Shown here one piece after another: positions 33,327 through 41,247 of a stretch of 64,000 bases of DNA (position 1 is the stretch's first letter; every line of letters starts with the position of its first letter). Below the pieces are notes generated by a model, which was not told the DNA's origin, ran no database searches, and saw nothing but the letters and a program-made list of their open reading frames with translations. The position numbers and the translations under genes are program-made. The DNA comes from DATLFA01 sp035525225 (GTDB taxonomy: Bacteria > Actinomycetota > Acidimicrobiia > Acidimicrobiales > WLNW01): positions 149,714 to 213,713 of the forward strand of contig DATLFA010000061.1 in NCBI GenBank assembly GCA_035525225.1. The letters run 5' to 3'.

Positions 33327-35150
33327 GTGGCAGCCGGGGCCGGCAGCAGACGCCCGCAACAATCCACGCGCGCGCCGCACTTCACCCGCATCGTTCGCGT
33401 CCTGCCCGATGTCGCGGCCATCGGCCGTGAGTTCGACTACGGAGTCCCCGACGAATGGCTCGCCGACGGGCGGGCGTCACTCGTGCGCGTCGGCTCGATG
33501 GTTCGCATCGATCTCAACGGGCGCCGCGTCGGTGGCTGGATCGTCGACGACGACGTCGAGGCTCCCGCGGGTGTCACCGTCCGGGCTCTCGCCAAGATCT
33601 CGGGGCTGGGGCCCGACACGACGGTCGTCGACCTGGCCCGGTGGACCGCGTGGCGTTGGGCCGGGCGCGTCGCCGCGGCACTGACCGCGGCCTCTCCCGG
33701 CCATGTCGTGGCGGGGTTGCCCGCCGCAGCCGCACTACCGATCGTGCCGGTGGGCGCGACGACCGTCGATGCGTACGCGGACCGCGCGTTCCGGGCCGAG
33801 CGCGCCGTGATGCGTGTGCCCGCATCGATCGGTGACCGCCCGCTCGTGTTGGCCGCAGTTCGCGCCGCATTCGCGCGTGGTGGCTGGGCGCTGGTGTTGT
33901 CCCCGTCGGTCGACCGTGCCCGATCGATCGCGGCCGAACTGCGCCGGGCCAACATCGCCGTCGCGCTGTATCCGCGCGATTGGGCGCAAGCCGCCGCTGG
34001 CGCCACGGTCGTCGGGGCGCGGGCCGCCGCATTCGCGACCACTGCGAAATTGGGTGCCGTGCTGGTGCTCGACGAACACGATGAGTCGTACAAAGAGGAG
34101 CGGGCGCCGGCGTGGCACGCCCGCGATGTCGCCATCGAAAGGGCGCGACGAGCCGGGGTCCCGTGCGTGCTCAGCGCACCGTCGCCGACGCTCGACGCGT
34201 CGTGGCGCGACGGGCGTCCGTGGGGCGAACTGATCACACTGTCGCGCTACGAAGAGCGCGCGGCGTGGCCGATCGTCGACGTGATCGACGTGCGCCGCGA
34301 AGAGCCCGGTGGTGCCCGTCTCAGTGCGCGATTGGTTCCGGCCCTGCGCGGCCCCGGACCAGTCGTGTGCGTGCTCAACCGCACCGGCCGGGCACGTTTG
34401 TTGGCGTGCGCGGCGTGTGGCGAGCTGGTGCGTTGTGAAACCCACCGTGTTCCCTTGATGCAAGACGATGCCGGCTTGTTGGTCTGCCCTCGCGACGACG
34501 AGGCGCGCCCCGCAGTGTGCGCGCACTGCGGTTCGACGAGCCTGCGCAACCTCCGCCAAGGCGTGGCGAGGGTGCGTGAAGAGCTCGAAGCGTTGGCGAA
34601 TCGACCGGTGATCGAGGTGACCGCGGCGCACGCGCTGAAAGACGCGCGGGCCGACGTCTACATCGGCACGGAATCGGTGCTGCATCAACTCGATCACGCC
34701 AAGGCCGTGGTGTTCCTCGACTTCGACCAAGAGTTGCTGGCGCCGCGCACGCGGGCGAGCGAGCAGGCGATGACGTTGTTGACGCGAGCGGCTCGATTGG
34801 TCGGCCCGAGGGCGGACGGCGGCCGCATCCTCGTGCAGACGCGCTGGCCTCGCCATGACGTGCTCGAGGCCGCGCAGCGCGCCGACCCGGGCCGTTTCGC
34901 CGAGCGTGAACGCATTCGCCGCCTCGAACTCGCGATGCCGCCGTTCTGCGCAGAGGCCCTCGTGTCCGGCTCGGCCGCGGCCGAGTACATCGACCGCCTC
35001 GGTCACCCGCTCGGGATCACCGTGCGGGGGCCTTCCAACGGGCAATGGCTGGTGACGGCGGCCGAGCACAAACCGCTGTGCGACGCGCTGGCCGCAGTCG
35101 AACGCCCCCCGGGCCGCCTCCGCGTGGAAGTCGACCCCCTCCGCATCTGA
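33327..35150 (+). CDS. priA: Primosomal protein N' (PriA), ATPase-deficient form
   Basis: PriA-type replication restart factor of 607 residues. The 3' DNA-binding domain (FTRIVRVLPDVAAIGREFDYGVP) and the zinc-binding cysteines (Cys361, Cys364, Cys387, Cys398, Cys401 and a further pair) are kept, and the helicase fold is traceable. The Walker A loop, normally GVTGSGKTE, is replaced by VPASIGDRP at about residue 164, so ATP hydrolysis is unlikely. DEEH is changed to DEHD in LDEHDESYKEE followed by APAWHARDVA. The same loss is known in mycobacterial and other actinobacterial PriA. It ends 55 bases before a convergent gene. Confidence 0.92.
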   Translation: MAAGAGSRRPQQSTRAPHFTRIVRVLPDVAAIGREFDYGVPDEWLADGRASLVRVGSMVRIDLNGRRVGGWIVDDDVEAPAGVTVRALAKISGLGPDTTVVDLARWTAWRWAGRVAAALTAASPGHVVAGLPAAAALPIVPVGATTVDAYADRAFRAERAVMRVPASIGDRPLVLAAVRAAFARGGWALVLSPSVDRARSIAAELRRANIAVALYPRDWAQAAAGATVVGARAAAFATTAKLGAVLVLDEHDESYKEERAPAWHARDVAIERARRAGVPCVLSAPSPTLDASWRDGRPWGELITLSRYEERAAWPIVDVIDVRREEPGGARLSARLVPALRGPGPVVCVLNRTGRARLLACAACGELVRCETHRVPLMQDDAGLLVCPRDDEARPAVCAHCGSTSLRNLRQGVARVREELEALANRPVIEVTAAHALKDARADVYIGTESVLHQLDHAKAVVFLDFDQELLAPRTRASEQAMTLLTRAARLVGPRADGGRILVQTRWPRHDVLEAAQRADPGRFAERERIRRLELAMPPFCAEALVSGSAAAEYIDRLGHPLGITVRGPSNGQWLVTAAEHKPLCDALAAVERPPGRLRVEVDPLRI

Positions 35151-35159
35151 CCCGCGGGC

Positions 35160-35190
35160 CAACCCCATTCCCAACCTTCTGGGTGGGCTG
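35160..35190. terminator. Possible bidirectional terminator between convergent genes
   Basis: CCCATTCCCAACCTTCTGGGTGGG-like sequence can fold with CCCA pairing TGGG and outer CCC with GGG. The stem is short and imperfect and no thymine run follows on either strand, so this is a weak call. Confidence 0.3.
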
Positions 35191-35204
35191 GTCTCGGGGC
35201 GGCA

Positions 35205-35723
35205 CTACCAGCGTTGGCGGCGCAGCTCGTAGAGGGCGATCGCGGTCGCGGTAGCGACGTTGAGGGAGCCGACCTTGCCGAGCATCGGCAGATACGCGAC
35301 GGCGTCGCAGGCGTCGAGTGTCGACGGGCCGAGGCCGCGATCCTCGTGGCCGATCACGAGGCACACATCGCCGGCGACGGTGAGCTCGTGCAACGGGGTC
35401 GCTCCGTCGGCGAGCTCGAGGCCCACCGTCGTGAATGCGGCGGCCCGCGCCCCGCCGAGCGCGTCGGCGATGGTGGCGCAGCGTTGCCACGTCAGGTAGC
35501 GATCGCAGCCGAGCGCGGTCTTGCGCACCTTGGCATCGTCGAGTTCGGGCGTCGTACCGACGAGCCATGCGTGTTCGACGCGGTACGAGGCAGCCGTTCG
35601 CACGATCGCGCCGACGTTGAATGGCGACTGCACGTTGTCGAGCACGAGCGCGAGCCGGCCGTCACTGCGATGACGCCACTCGCGGTGCAGTCGCTTCAAG
35701 CCCGTGCCGTCGAGCGGCTTCAT
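35205..35723 (-). CDS. SpoU/TrmH-family RNA 2'-O-methyltransferase
   Basis: SAM-dependent ribose methylase with a trefoil knot fold; target tRNA or rRNA position unknown. The 172 residues have motif 1 LVLDNVQSPFNVGAIVRTAA (catalytic Arg), motif 2 VCLVIGHEDRGLG and motif 3 YLPMLGKVGSLNVATATAIAL. Length fits a TrmL/TrmH-like protein without the long N-terminal substrate domain. The ATG at 35723 overlaps the stop of the methyltransferase gene upstream on the minus strand, so the two form a two-gene operon. Confidence 0.9.
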   Translation of the reverse strand: MKPLDGTGLKRLHREWRHRSDGRLALVLDNVQSPFNVGAIVRTAASYRVEHAWLVGTTPELDDAKVRKTALGCDRYLTWQRCATIADALGGARAAAFTTVGLELADGATPLHELTVAGDVCLVIGHEDRGLGPSTLDACDAVAYLPMLGKVGSLNVATATAIALYELRRQRW

Positions 35724-36331
35724 CGTCGGACCTCGAGGATGCGATAGGCGCGGCGGGACACGAGTCTTTTCATGGTCCATCCCTCGTCGCCGAGCCAGCG
35801 GGCGAGCGAGTCGGCGCCGAGGTGCTTTTGCACGACGAGATACGCGACGCCGTCGGGCACGAGGCGCCCGAGCCAATGGGCCAGGAGATCGTGCAGTGCC
35901 GCCTTGCCGATGCGGATGGGCGGATTGCTGTAGATCACATCGAACTCGACATCGCCGGCCACGTCGTCGGGACCGCACACGTGCACCCGATCGGCCACCT
36001 GCGCGCGGGCAGCATTGTCGACGCACAACGCGCGGGCACGCTCGTTGCTGTCGACGGCCCAGACCTCGCAGTGGGGGGCCAGGCGAGCCAGCGCAACCGC
36101 GATCGGGCCGTATCCGCAACCGAGATCGAGCGCACGCAGTTGCGCCGGTCGGGGCGAGGGCGCTTCGAGCAGCAACAATTTGGTACCCGGGTCGATGCCA
36201 TCGACGGCAAAGACGCCTCTGTCGGTGGTCAGCCGCAGCGAGACACCCGGCAGGGTCAGGTCGACCTCACGCGGTTGCGAACGCGCCGTGGGCTCGGCCT
36301 CGAAGTAGTGACCGCTCGTAGGTTCAGCCAT
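35720..36331 (-). CDS. Class I SAM-dependent methyltransferase, RsmC/RlmG-like
   Basis: The 203 residues have the Rossmann methyltransferase motif LDLGCGYGPIAVALARLAP (SAM binding), an acidic loop WAVDSNERA, and the N6/N2-methylase signature SNPPIRIGK. It resembles 16S or 23S rRNA guanine N2-methyltransferases (MTS family) but is half length, lacking the duplicated N-terminal domain of E. coli RsmC, as is usual in Gram-positives. The ATG at 36331 is divergent from def; the two starts are only 27 bases apart and their predicted -10 boxes overlap. Confidence 0.88.
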   Translation of the reverse strand: MAEPTSGHYFEAEPTARSQPREVDLTLPGVSLRLTTDRGVFAVDGIDPGTKLLLLEAPSPRPAQLRALDLGCGYGPIAVALARLAPHCEVWAVDSNERARALCVDNAARAQVADRVHVCGPDDVAGDVEFDVIYSNPPIRIGKAALHDLLAHWLGRLVPDGVAYLVVQKHLGADSLARWLGDEGWTMKRLVSRRAYRILEVRR

Positions 36332-36344
36332 CGCGTGCTGACGG

Positions 36345-36350
36345 TAGCCT
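36345..36350 (+). promoter_or_regulatory. Predicted -10 box for def, overlapping a divergent box
   Basis: TAGCCT ends eight bases before ATG 36359 (def). On the minus strand the complement of the same region reads TACCGT nine bases before the methyltransferase ATG at 36331, so one small region may start two leaderless messages in opposite directions. Confidence 0.45.
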
Positions 36351-36358
36351 GCAATCCC

Positions 36359-36964
36359 ATGGCGCCCTACGAGATACGGATCATCGGCGACCCTGTCCTC
36401 CGCCAGCGCGCGGCCGAGGTCACGCAGGTCGACGGGGCATTGGCCCGTCTCTGCGACGACATGTTGCACACGATGTACGAAGCGCCCGGCATCGGCCTGG
36501 CGGCCCCTCAGGTCGGAGTGCAAAAGCGTCTGTTCGTCTACGACGTGGGTGAAGGTCCGGGTGTGCTCGTCAATCCGGTGATCGTCGAGTCTCGCGGCAC
36601 GTGGATGTACGAGGAAGGCTGCCTCTCGGTACCCGGTCTGTCGTGGGAGATCGAGCGGCCCAACGAGATCCACATACGGGGCTACGACCTCGACGGCAAC
36701 GAGGTCGACATCGAGGCCGACGAGTTGCTCGGGCGCCTCTTCCAGCACGAGTTCGATCATCTCGACGGCATCTTGCTCGTGGAGCGACTCGACGACGACC
36801 TGCGCCGGGCTGCGCTCAAGACGATCCGTGAGATGGTGCAAAACGGCACTCTGACGCACGAGAATCGCGCCCGCCTTCGCGAGGAGGCAATGGGCCCGAG
36901 CGGCCCTTCAGAGCGGGGACCGGGCCCGAGCGGTCAGACGTCGAGCGGTCTCTCGTTGCCGTGA
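36359..36964 (+). CDS. def: Peptide deformylase
   Basis: Removes the formyl group from nascent proteins. The 201 residues carry motif 1 GIGLAAPQVG, motif 2 EEGCLSVPG (metal Cys) and motif 3 QHEFDHLDG (two His and catalytic Glu). After residue 175 the tail reads MGPSGPSERGPGPSGQ and is encoded by the GGGCCCGAGC repeat; it is not part of the enzyme. ATG 36359 follows a TAGCCT box. The stop overlaps the fmt start by GTGA, and def-fmt-rsmB form one operon. Confidence 0.96.
   Translation: MAPYEIRIIGDPVLRQRAAEVTQVDGALARLCDDMLHTMYEAPGIGLAAPQVGVQKRLFVYDVGEGPGVLVNPVIVESRGTWMYEEGCLSVPGLSWEIERPNEIHIRGYDLDGNEVDIEADELLGRLFQHEFDHLDGILLVERLDDDLRRAALKTIREMVQNGTLTHENRARLREEAMGPSGPSERGPGPSGQTSSGLSLP
36892..36940 (+). 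repeat. Translated GC-rich repeat at the 3' end of def
   Basis: One full copy (36892-36918) and one partial copy (36922-36940) of the element with core GGGCCCGAGCGGCCC. The GGGCC/GGCCC arms can form a small hairpin with loop CGAGC. In frame it encodes GPSGPSER and GPSGQ at the PDF C terminus. Confidence 0.75.
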
Positions 36965-37857
36965 CGCAACAACCGCCGCGCCATCCCCGGCGCTTGGTGT
37001 ACCTGGGTACTCCCGAACTCGCGGTCCCTCCGCTGCTCGCGTTGCACGAGGCCGGATTCGAGATCCCACTGGTCGTGTCGCGTGCCGACAAGCGACGTAT
37101 GCGCGGCAGTGCGCTCGCACCTTCACCGGTCAAGGCCGCGGCGCTCGAACTCGGCTTGCCGGTGACCGATCAAGTCGACGACGTGCTGTCGGTCGATGCC
37201 GATCTCGGAGTCGTCGTGGCGTTCGGTCGTCTGATCAAGCCACACGTGCTCGACCGGTTGGCAATGGTCAACATGCATTTCTCGTTGCTGCCGCGTTGGC
37301 GCGGCGCGGCGCCCGTCGAGCGGGCGATACTGGCCGGCGATCGTGAGACCGGCGTCGACATCATGGCCGTCGAGGAAGGGCTCGACACGGGAGGTATCTA
37401 CTCCGAGACGCGGGTCGCGATCGACGACGACGTCACGCTGCTCGAGCTTCGCGGGCTGCTGGTCGAGCGGGGGACGAACCTGTTGTTGGATGTCTTGCGC
37501 GACGGTATTGCCGAGCCCCGGGCACAGGTCGGTGAGCCGACGTACGCGGCCAAGATCGAGGCCCATGAACATGAGCTCGATTGGAGACAACCGGCAGTTC
37601 AGCTGGCGCGCGTAGTACGCCTCGGCGAGGCGTGGACCACGTTCCGAGGACGCCGGCTCAAAGTGCATCGCGCGCACGCCGTCGAGCGTTCGTCACCCGC
37701 GCCCGGCGTGCTCGACGGTGCGTTCGTCGGCACCGCGTCGGGCGCGCTCGAGCTCGTGACCGTGCAGCCCGAGGGCAAGGCGCCCATGCCGTTCACGTCA
37801 TGGCGCAATGGTGCTCGGCCGACAATCGGCGAAGTGCTCGGCGCGGCAGCGCCATGA
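36961..37857 (+). CDS. fmt: Methionyl-tRNA formyltransferase
   Basis: Formylates initiator Met-tRNA with 10-formyl-THF. The 298 residues show LVYLGTPELAVPPLLAL, the catalytic region MVNMHFSLLPRWRGAAPVER (Asn, His), and GVDIMAVEEGLDTGGIY. The C-terminal OB-like domain follows from about residue 205. It is coupled to def by GTGA. Its TGA lies in the first copy of a duplicated 25-base segment that also contains an ATGA. Confidence 0.96.
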   Translation: MTQQPPRHPRRLVYLGTPELAVPPLLALHEAGFEIPLVVSRADKRRMRGSALAPSPVKAAALELGLPVTDQVDDVLSVDADLGVVVAFGRLIKPHVLDRLAMVNMHFSLLPRWRGAAPVERAILAGDRETGVDIMAVEEGLDTGGIYSETRVAIDDDVTLLELRGLLVERGTNLLLDVLRDGIAEPRAQVGEPTYAAKIEAHEHELDWRQPAVQLARVVRLGEAWTTFRGRRLKVHRAHAVERSSPAPGVLDGAFVGTASGALELVTVQPEGKAPMPFTSWRNGARPTIGEVLGAAAP

Positions 37858-37886
37858 CCAACACCGGCGCGGCAGCGCCATGACCA
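37843..37886 (+). repeat. Tandem duplication of the fmt-rsmB junction
   Basis: The segment GGCGCGGCAGCGCCATGACC plus the following AA occurs twice in a row, one copy ending at the fmt stop and one at the rsmB start, with a period of 26 bases. Each copy holds an ATGA. The first ATG (37854) opens only nine codons and ends in the second ATGA. Confidence 0.85.
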
Positions 37887-39007
37887 ATAAGGCCGCCGAC
37901 ACGCGCCGGCTTGCCATCGACGCGCTGGTCCGTATCGATGCCGACGGTGCCTATGCGAACATCGTGTTGCCGCACATGTTGCAGCGAAGTCGCCTCGACT
38001 CGCGAGACCGCGCGTTCGCGACAGAGCTGGTCTATGGAACCACGCGGATGCGCCGCGCTTGTGACTGGCTCGTCGACCGGTACTTGATCGCACCGGTCGA
38101 GCCCGTGGTACGCGCCGCGTTGCGGCTGGGTGCGTATCAACTCGTGTTCGTCGAGGTCCCCGCTCATGCCGCGGTCAACACCACGGTGAGCGCGTCACCC
38201 GCCAGGGCGCGCCGTCTTGTCAACGCGGTACTGCGCAAGGTCAGTGCGGAGACCGATCGCGCGTGGCCCGACGATGCCACCCGCCTCAGCTATCCGGAGT
38301 GGATCGTCGAGCGGCTGCGCGCCGATCTGGGCACGACCGATGCCGATGACGCTCTTGCCGCGATGAACGTCGGCGCGCCATCGACCGTGCGCGCCGATGG
38401 TTACGTGCAAGACGAATCGTCACAACTGGTCGGTGCGGCTGTCGACGCCGCGCCGGATGAACGCATCGCCGACACCTGTGCCGCGCCGGGCGGCAAAGCG
38501 ACCGCATTGGCCGCGTCCGGAGCGCTCGTCGTGGCGAGCGACTTGCGCGCGAGCCGCGTGTCGTTGATCGCGGCCAATCGCGAGCAGCTGGATGCGCACT
38601 CGTTGCTCGTCTCCGTCGCCGACGGTACCCGCCTGCCGTATCGCGACGCGTCGTTCGATCGTGTGCTCGTCGACGCGCCGTGTTCGGGGCTCGGCGCACT
38701 GCGCCATCGTCCCGATGCGCGTTGGCGCATCGACGAGGCTGCGCCCGATCGTTTGGCGGCGCTGCAGTTCGATTTGCTGCGCGAGGCCGAGCGCATCGTC
38801 GCGCCCGGGGGAGTTGTGCTCTACAGCGTGTGCACGCTCACCGACGCCGAAACCGTCGCCGTCGACGCACGGGTCGAGCGCGAGTTGCCGAGCTTGGTGC
38901 CGGCTTCGCTGCCCGCGCCGTGGGAGGAGAGAGGCCGCGGCGGGCAGATCCTGCCGCAGTTGCTCGGCACCGACGGCATGTTCGCAGTTCGTTACGACAA
39001 GCGCTGA
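37880..39007 (+). CDS. rsmB: 16S rRNA (cytosine-5) methyltransferase RsmB
   Basis: Methylates C967 of 16S rRNA. The 375-residue product has the NusB-like N-terminal domain (LAIDALVRIDADGAYANIVL, DRAFATELVYGTTRMRRACD) and the m5C domain with DTCAAPGGKATALA, VDAPCSGLGALRHRPDARWR (motif IV Cys) and YSVCTLTDAE (motif VI Cys). ATG 37880 gives MTNKAADTRRLAIDAL, the conserved start; an ATG at 37808 in the same frame lies inside fmt. The start sits in the second copy of the duplicated junction. Confidence 0.94.
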   Translation: MTNKAADTRRLAIDALVRIDADGAYANIVLPHMLQRSRLDSRDRAFATELVYGTTRMRRACDWLVDRYLIAPVEPVVRAALRLGAYQLVFVEVPAHAAVNTTVSASPARARRLVNAVLRKVSAETDRAWPDDATRLSYPEWIVERLRADLGTTDADDALAAMNVGAPSTVRADGYVQDESSQLVGAAVDAAPDERIADTCAAPGGKATALAASGALVVASDLRASRVSLIAANREQLDAHSLLVSVADGTRLPYRDASFDRVLVDAPCSGLGALRHRPDARWRIDEAAPDRLAALQFDLLREAERIVAPGGVVLYSVCTLTDAETVAVDARVERELPSLVPASLPAPWEERGRGGQILPQLLGTDGMFAVRYDKR

Positions 39008-39078
39008 CCGGCGTTGGGACTGCGTCCAGAAAACGCCTCGATAGCCTCCTGTCAATAGTGAGAAGGGCGAGGGAGCAC

Positions 39079-39567
39079 ATGTCCGATCGAGATCCCGCCG
39101 GTATCGACGCCAAGGTCTTGACCGTCTCCGATGGCGTCATCCATGGCACGCGCGAAGACAAGTCGGGGGTGGCCGTCGCGGAGTGCCTCACTCGTCACGG
39201 ATTCGCAGTGGTCGACCGTCGAGTGGTGGCCGACGGTGTCGAGTCGGTCGCGGAGGCGCTTCGATCGATGGCCAAGGGTTTCGCCGGCGTGATCGTCACG
39301 ACCGGCGGCACGGGCTTCGGTCCGCGCGATCTGACCCCGGAGGGGACCAAGACCGTCATCGATCGCGAGGCACCCGGCCTGGCCGAGGCAATGCGGCTGG
39401 TGAACCCACTCGGCCGGCTCTCGCGGGGCATCGCCGGCACCGTCGATCACGCACTGGTGCTCAACACGCCGGGTTCGCCCAAGGGTACGGTCGAATGTCT
39501 CGAGGCCGTGATCGACATCGTGCCCCACGCGGTGCGCTTGCTGGTCGACGCGCCGACGCAGCACTGA
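39079..39567 (+). CDS. MoaB/Mog-family molybdopterin-binding protein
   Basis: MogA/MoaB fold protein, usually adenylating molybdopterin in molybdenum cofactor synthesis. The 162 residues show KVLTVSDGVIHGTREDKSG, VIVTTGGTGFGPRDLTPEGT (the conserved TTGGTG and DxTPE), REAPGLAEAMR and NTPGSPKGTVECLEAVIDIVPHAV. No other moa gene is nearby. TAGCCT at 39041-39046 may be a -10 box, giving a leader of about 25 bases; GGGAG precedes ATG 39079. Confidence 0.92.
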   Translation: MSDRDPAGIDAKVLTVSDGVIHGTREDKSGVAVAECLTRHGFAVVDRRVVADGVESVAEALRSMAKGFAGVIVTTGGTGFGPRDLTPEGTKTVIDREAPGLAEAMRLVNPLGRLSRGIAGTVDHALVLNTPGSPKGTVECLEAVIDIVPHAVRLLVDAPTQH

Positions 39568-39588
39568 CGCAACACTGACGTAGCACTC

Positions 39589-40605
39589 GTGACCGACGGA
39601 GCCGCCGACGAACGATTCATGCGCCTCGCGATGGCGAACGCCAGCACGGTGCGCCTGACGACGCGCCCGAATCCGTGGGTCGGTTGCGTGGTGGTAACCG
39701 GCGACGGCGACGTGTTCCAAGGTGCGACGAGCGAACCCGGCGGACCGCACGCCGAGATCCGGGCGTTGCTGGTCGCCGGCGACAAGGCAAATGGCGCCAC
39801 GTTGTACGCAACGCTCGAGCCCTGCGCGCACACCGGACGCACTGGCCCCTGTGTCGACGCCATCATCGAGTCGGGCGTGCGCCGCGTCGTCCTCGGCATC
39901 GAGGACCCTGACGCGCTGGTGGCCGGGCGCGGTGTCGCGCGCTTACGCGACGCCGGCATTCACGTCACGGGCGGTGTGCTCGCCGAGGAAGTCACGCGTC
40001 AACTCGCACCGTATCTGACGCACCGACGCACCGGCCGCCCGCACGTCGTGTTGAAGTTGGCGCTGACGCTCGACGGCTACATCGCGGCGCCCGACGGTTC
40101 GAGCACGTGGATCACCGGCGCCGCGGCGCGCGCGGATGCACATCGGCTGCGAGCGGAGAGCGATGCGGTAGTGGTGGGCGCGGGCACGGTGCGCGCCGAC
40201 GACCCGATGCTCACCGTGCGCAATTTCACCCCTGCGAACGCAGTGCCCACGGCAGGTCTCGATCCGTTGCGCGTCGTGCTCGGACGCGTGCCCGCGGGCG
40301 CTCGTGTCGCTCCCGCGCTCGAGCATCAAGGCGACATCGCCGCGTTGCTCGATGATCTCGGCAAGCGCGGCGTGCTGCAGTTGATGGTCGAAGGAGGTGC
40401 CGATGTGGCGGGACAGTTCCATCGTGCCGGCCTCGTGGACGAGTATGTGTTGTACCTCGCGCCGGCGTTCATGGGCGGCGATCGAGGGCGGCGAGTGTTC
40501 GCTGGTGAAGGCGCGCCGACGATGGCCGAGTTGACGCGAGGACGCTTCGTCGCGGTCGATCGTCTAGGTGACGATCTACGGATCGTGGTAGTAGTGGAGC
40601 GATGA
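39589..40605 (+). CDS. ribD: Bifunctional riboflavin deaminase-reductase RibD
   Basis: Second and third steps of riboflavin synthesis. The deaminase domain (1-145) has zinc ligands His54 in HAEIRALL with catalytic Glu56, and Cys79/Cys88 in PCAHTGRTGPC. The reductase domain (145-338) has RPHVVLKLALTLDGYIA, TGAAARADAHRLRAESDAV, GTVRADDPMLTVR and MVEGGADVAGQFHRAGL. No FMN riboswitch fits the 21-base gap upstream. The stop overlaps ribA by ATGA. ribC and ribH are not in the window. Confidence 0.96.
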   Translation: MTDGAADERFMRLAMANASTVRLTTRPNPWVGCVVVTGDGDVFQGATSEPGGPHAEIRALLVAGDKANGATLYATLEPCAHTGRTGPCVDAIIESGVRRVVLGIEDPDALVAGRGVARLRDAGIHVTGGVLAEEVTRQLAPYLTHRRTGRPHVVLKLALTLDGYIAAPDGSSTWITGAAARADAHRLRAESDAVVVGAGTVRADDPMLTVRNFTPANAVPTAGLDPLRVVLGRVPAGARVAPALEHQGDIAALLDDLGKRGVLQLMVEGGADVAGQFHRAGLVDEYVLYLAPAFMGGDRGRRVFAGEGAPTMAELTRGRFVAVDRLGDDLRIVVVVER

Positions 40606-41201
40606 CCACCGTCGAACTCGTCGCCGAAGCGTTGCTGCCGACCGGTTCGGGGCAATTCATGGCACGTGCCTACCGCTCTGCAGACGGCACCGAACACGTC
40701 GCGCTGGTGCGCGGACAACTCGACGAGGTCGACGCGGTCTTGGTGCGTGTGCACAGTGAATGCCTGACCGGTGATGTATTCGGCAGTCTTCGCTGCGATT
40801 GCGGGCCGCAGCTCGAGCAAGCGCTCGAGATCGTCGCGGCGCGCGGCGTCGGGATCATCGTGTATCTCCGCGGTCACGAAGGCCGCGGCATCGGTATCGG
40901 GCAAAAGCTGGCGGCGTATCGGCTGCAAGAGCGCGGCGCCGATACGGTCGATGCCAATACGGCGCTCGGGTTGCCCGTGGACGATCGGGCCTACGACGTC
41001 GCGGCAGCGATTCTGTTCGACTTGCGCGTCAAACGGGTGCTGTTGCTCACCAACAACCCGGCGAAACAGCGCGGGCTCGAAGCGGCCGGTATCGAGGTCA
41101 TCGAGCGGGTGCCGTTGGTCGTTGCCTCCAACCCCCTGAACGCCCGCTATCTGCGCACCAAACGTGACCGGCTCGGCCACGTGCTCGACGAACTCGACTG
41201 A
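40602..41201 (+). CDS. ribA: GTP cyclohydrolase II, stand-alone
   Basis: First step of riboflavin synthesis from GTP. The 199 residues carry zinc ligands Cys54, Cys65 and Cys67 in SECLTGDVFGSLRCDCGPQL, the catalytic YLRGHEGRGIG, RAYDVAAAIL and LLTNNPAKQRGLEAAGI. In most actinobacteria this domain is fused to DHBP synthase (RibB); here it is not fused, so the RibB activity must come from elsewhere. ATG 40602 overlaps ribD. Confidence 0.95.
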   Translation: MTTVELVAEALLPTGSGQFMARAYRSADGTEHVALVRGQLDEVDAVLVRVHSECLTGDVFGSLRCDCGPQLEQALEIVAARGVGIIVYLRGHEGRGIGIGQKLAAYRLQERGADTVDANTALGLPVDDRAYDVAAAILFDLRVKRVLLLTNNPAKQRGLEAAGIEVIERVPLVVASNPLNARYLRTKRDRLGHVLDELD

Positions 41202-41235
41202 CGAAATCGACAACGGCCCTCTGAGCGGGAACCGA

Positions 41236-41241
41236 TAGCAT
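41236..41241 (+). promoter_or_regulatory. Predicted -10 box, leaderless hisG
   Basis: TAGCAT ends six bases before GTG 41248. A partial GGCCCT...GAGCGGGA repeat copy (41215-41230) lies just upstream. Confidence 0.5.
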
Positions 41242-41247
41242 GTCGGC

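Noticed and set aside
37808..37880. N-terminal extension of RsmB from ATG 37808
   Set aside because: It lies within fmt and encodes non-conserved residues; the conserved start is at 37880.
39568..39588. FMN riboswitch before ribD
   Set aside because: The gap is 21 bases.
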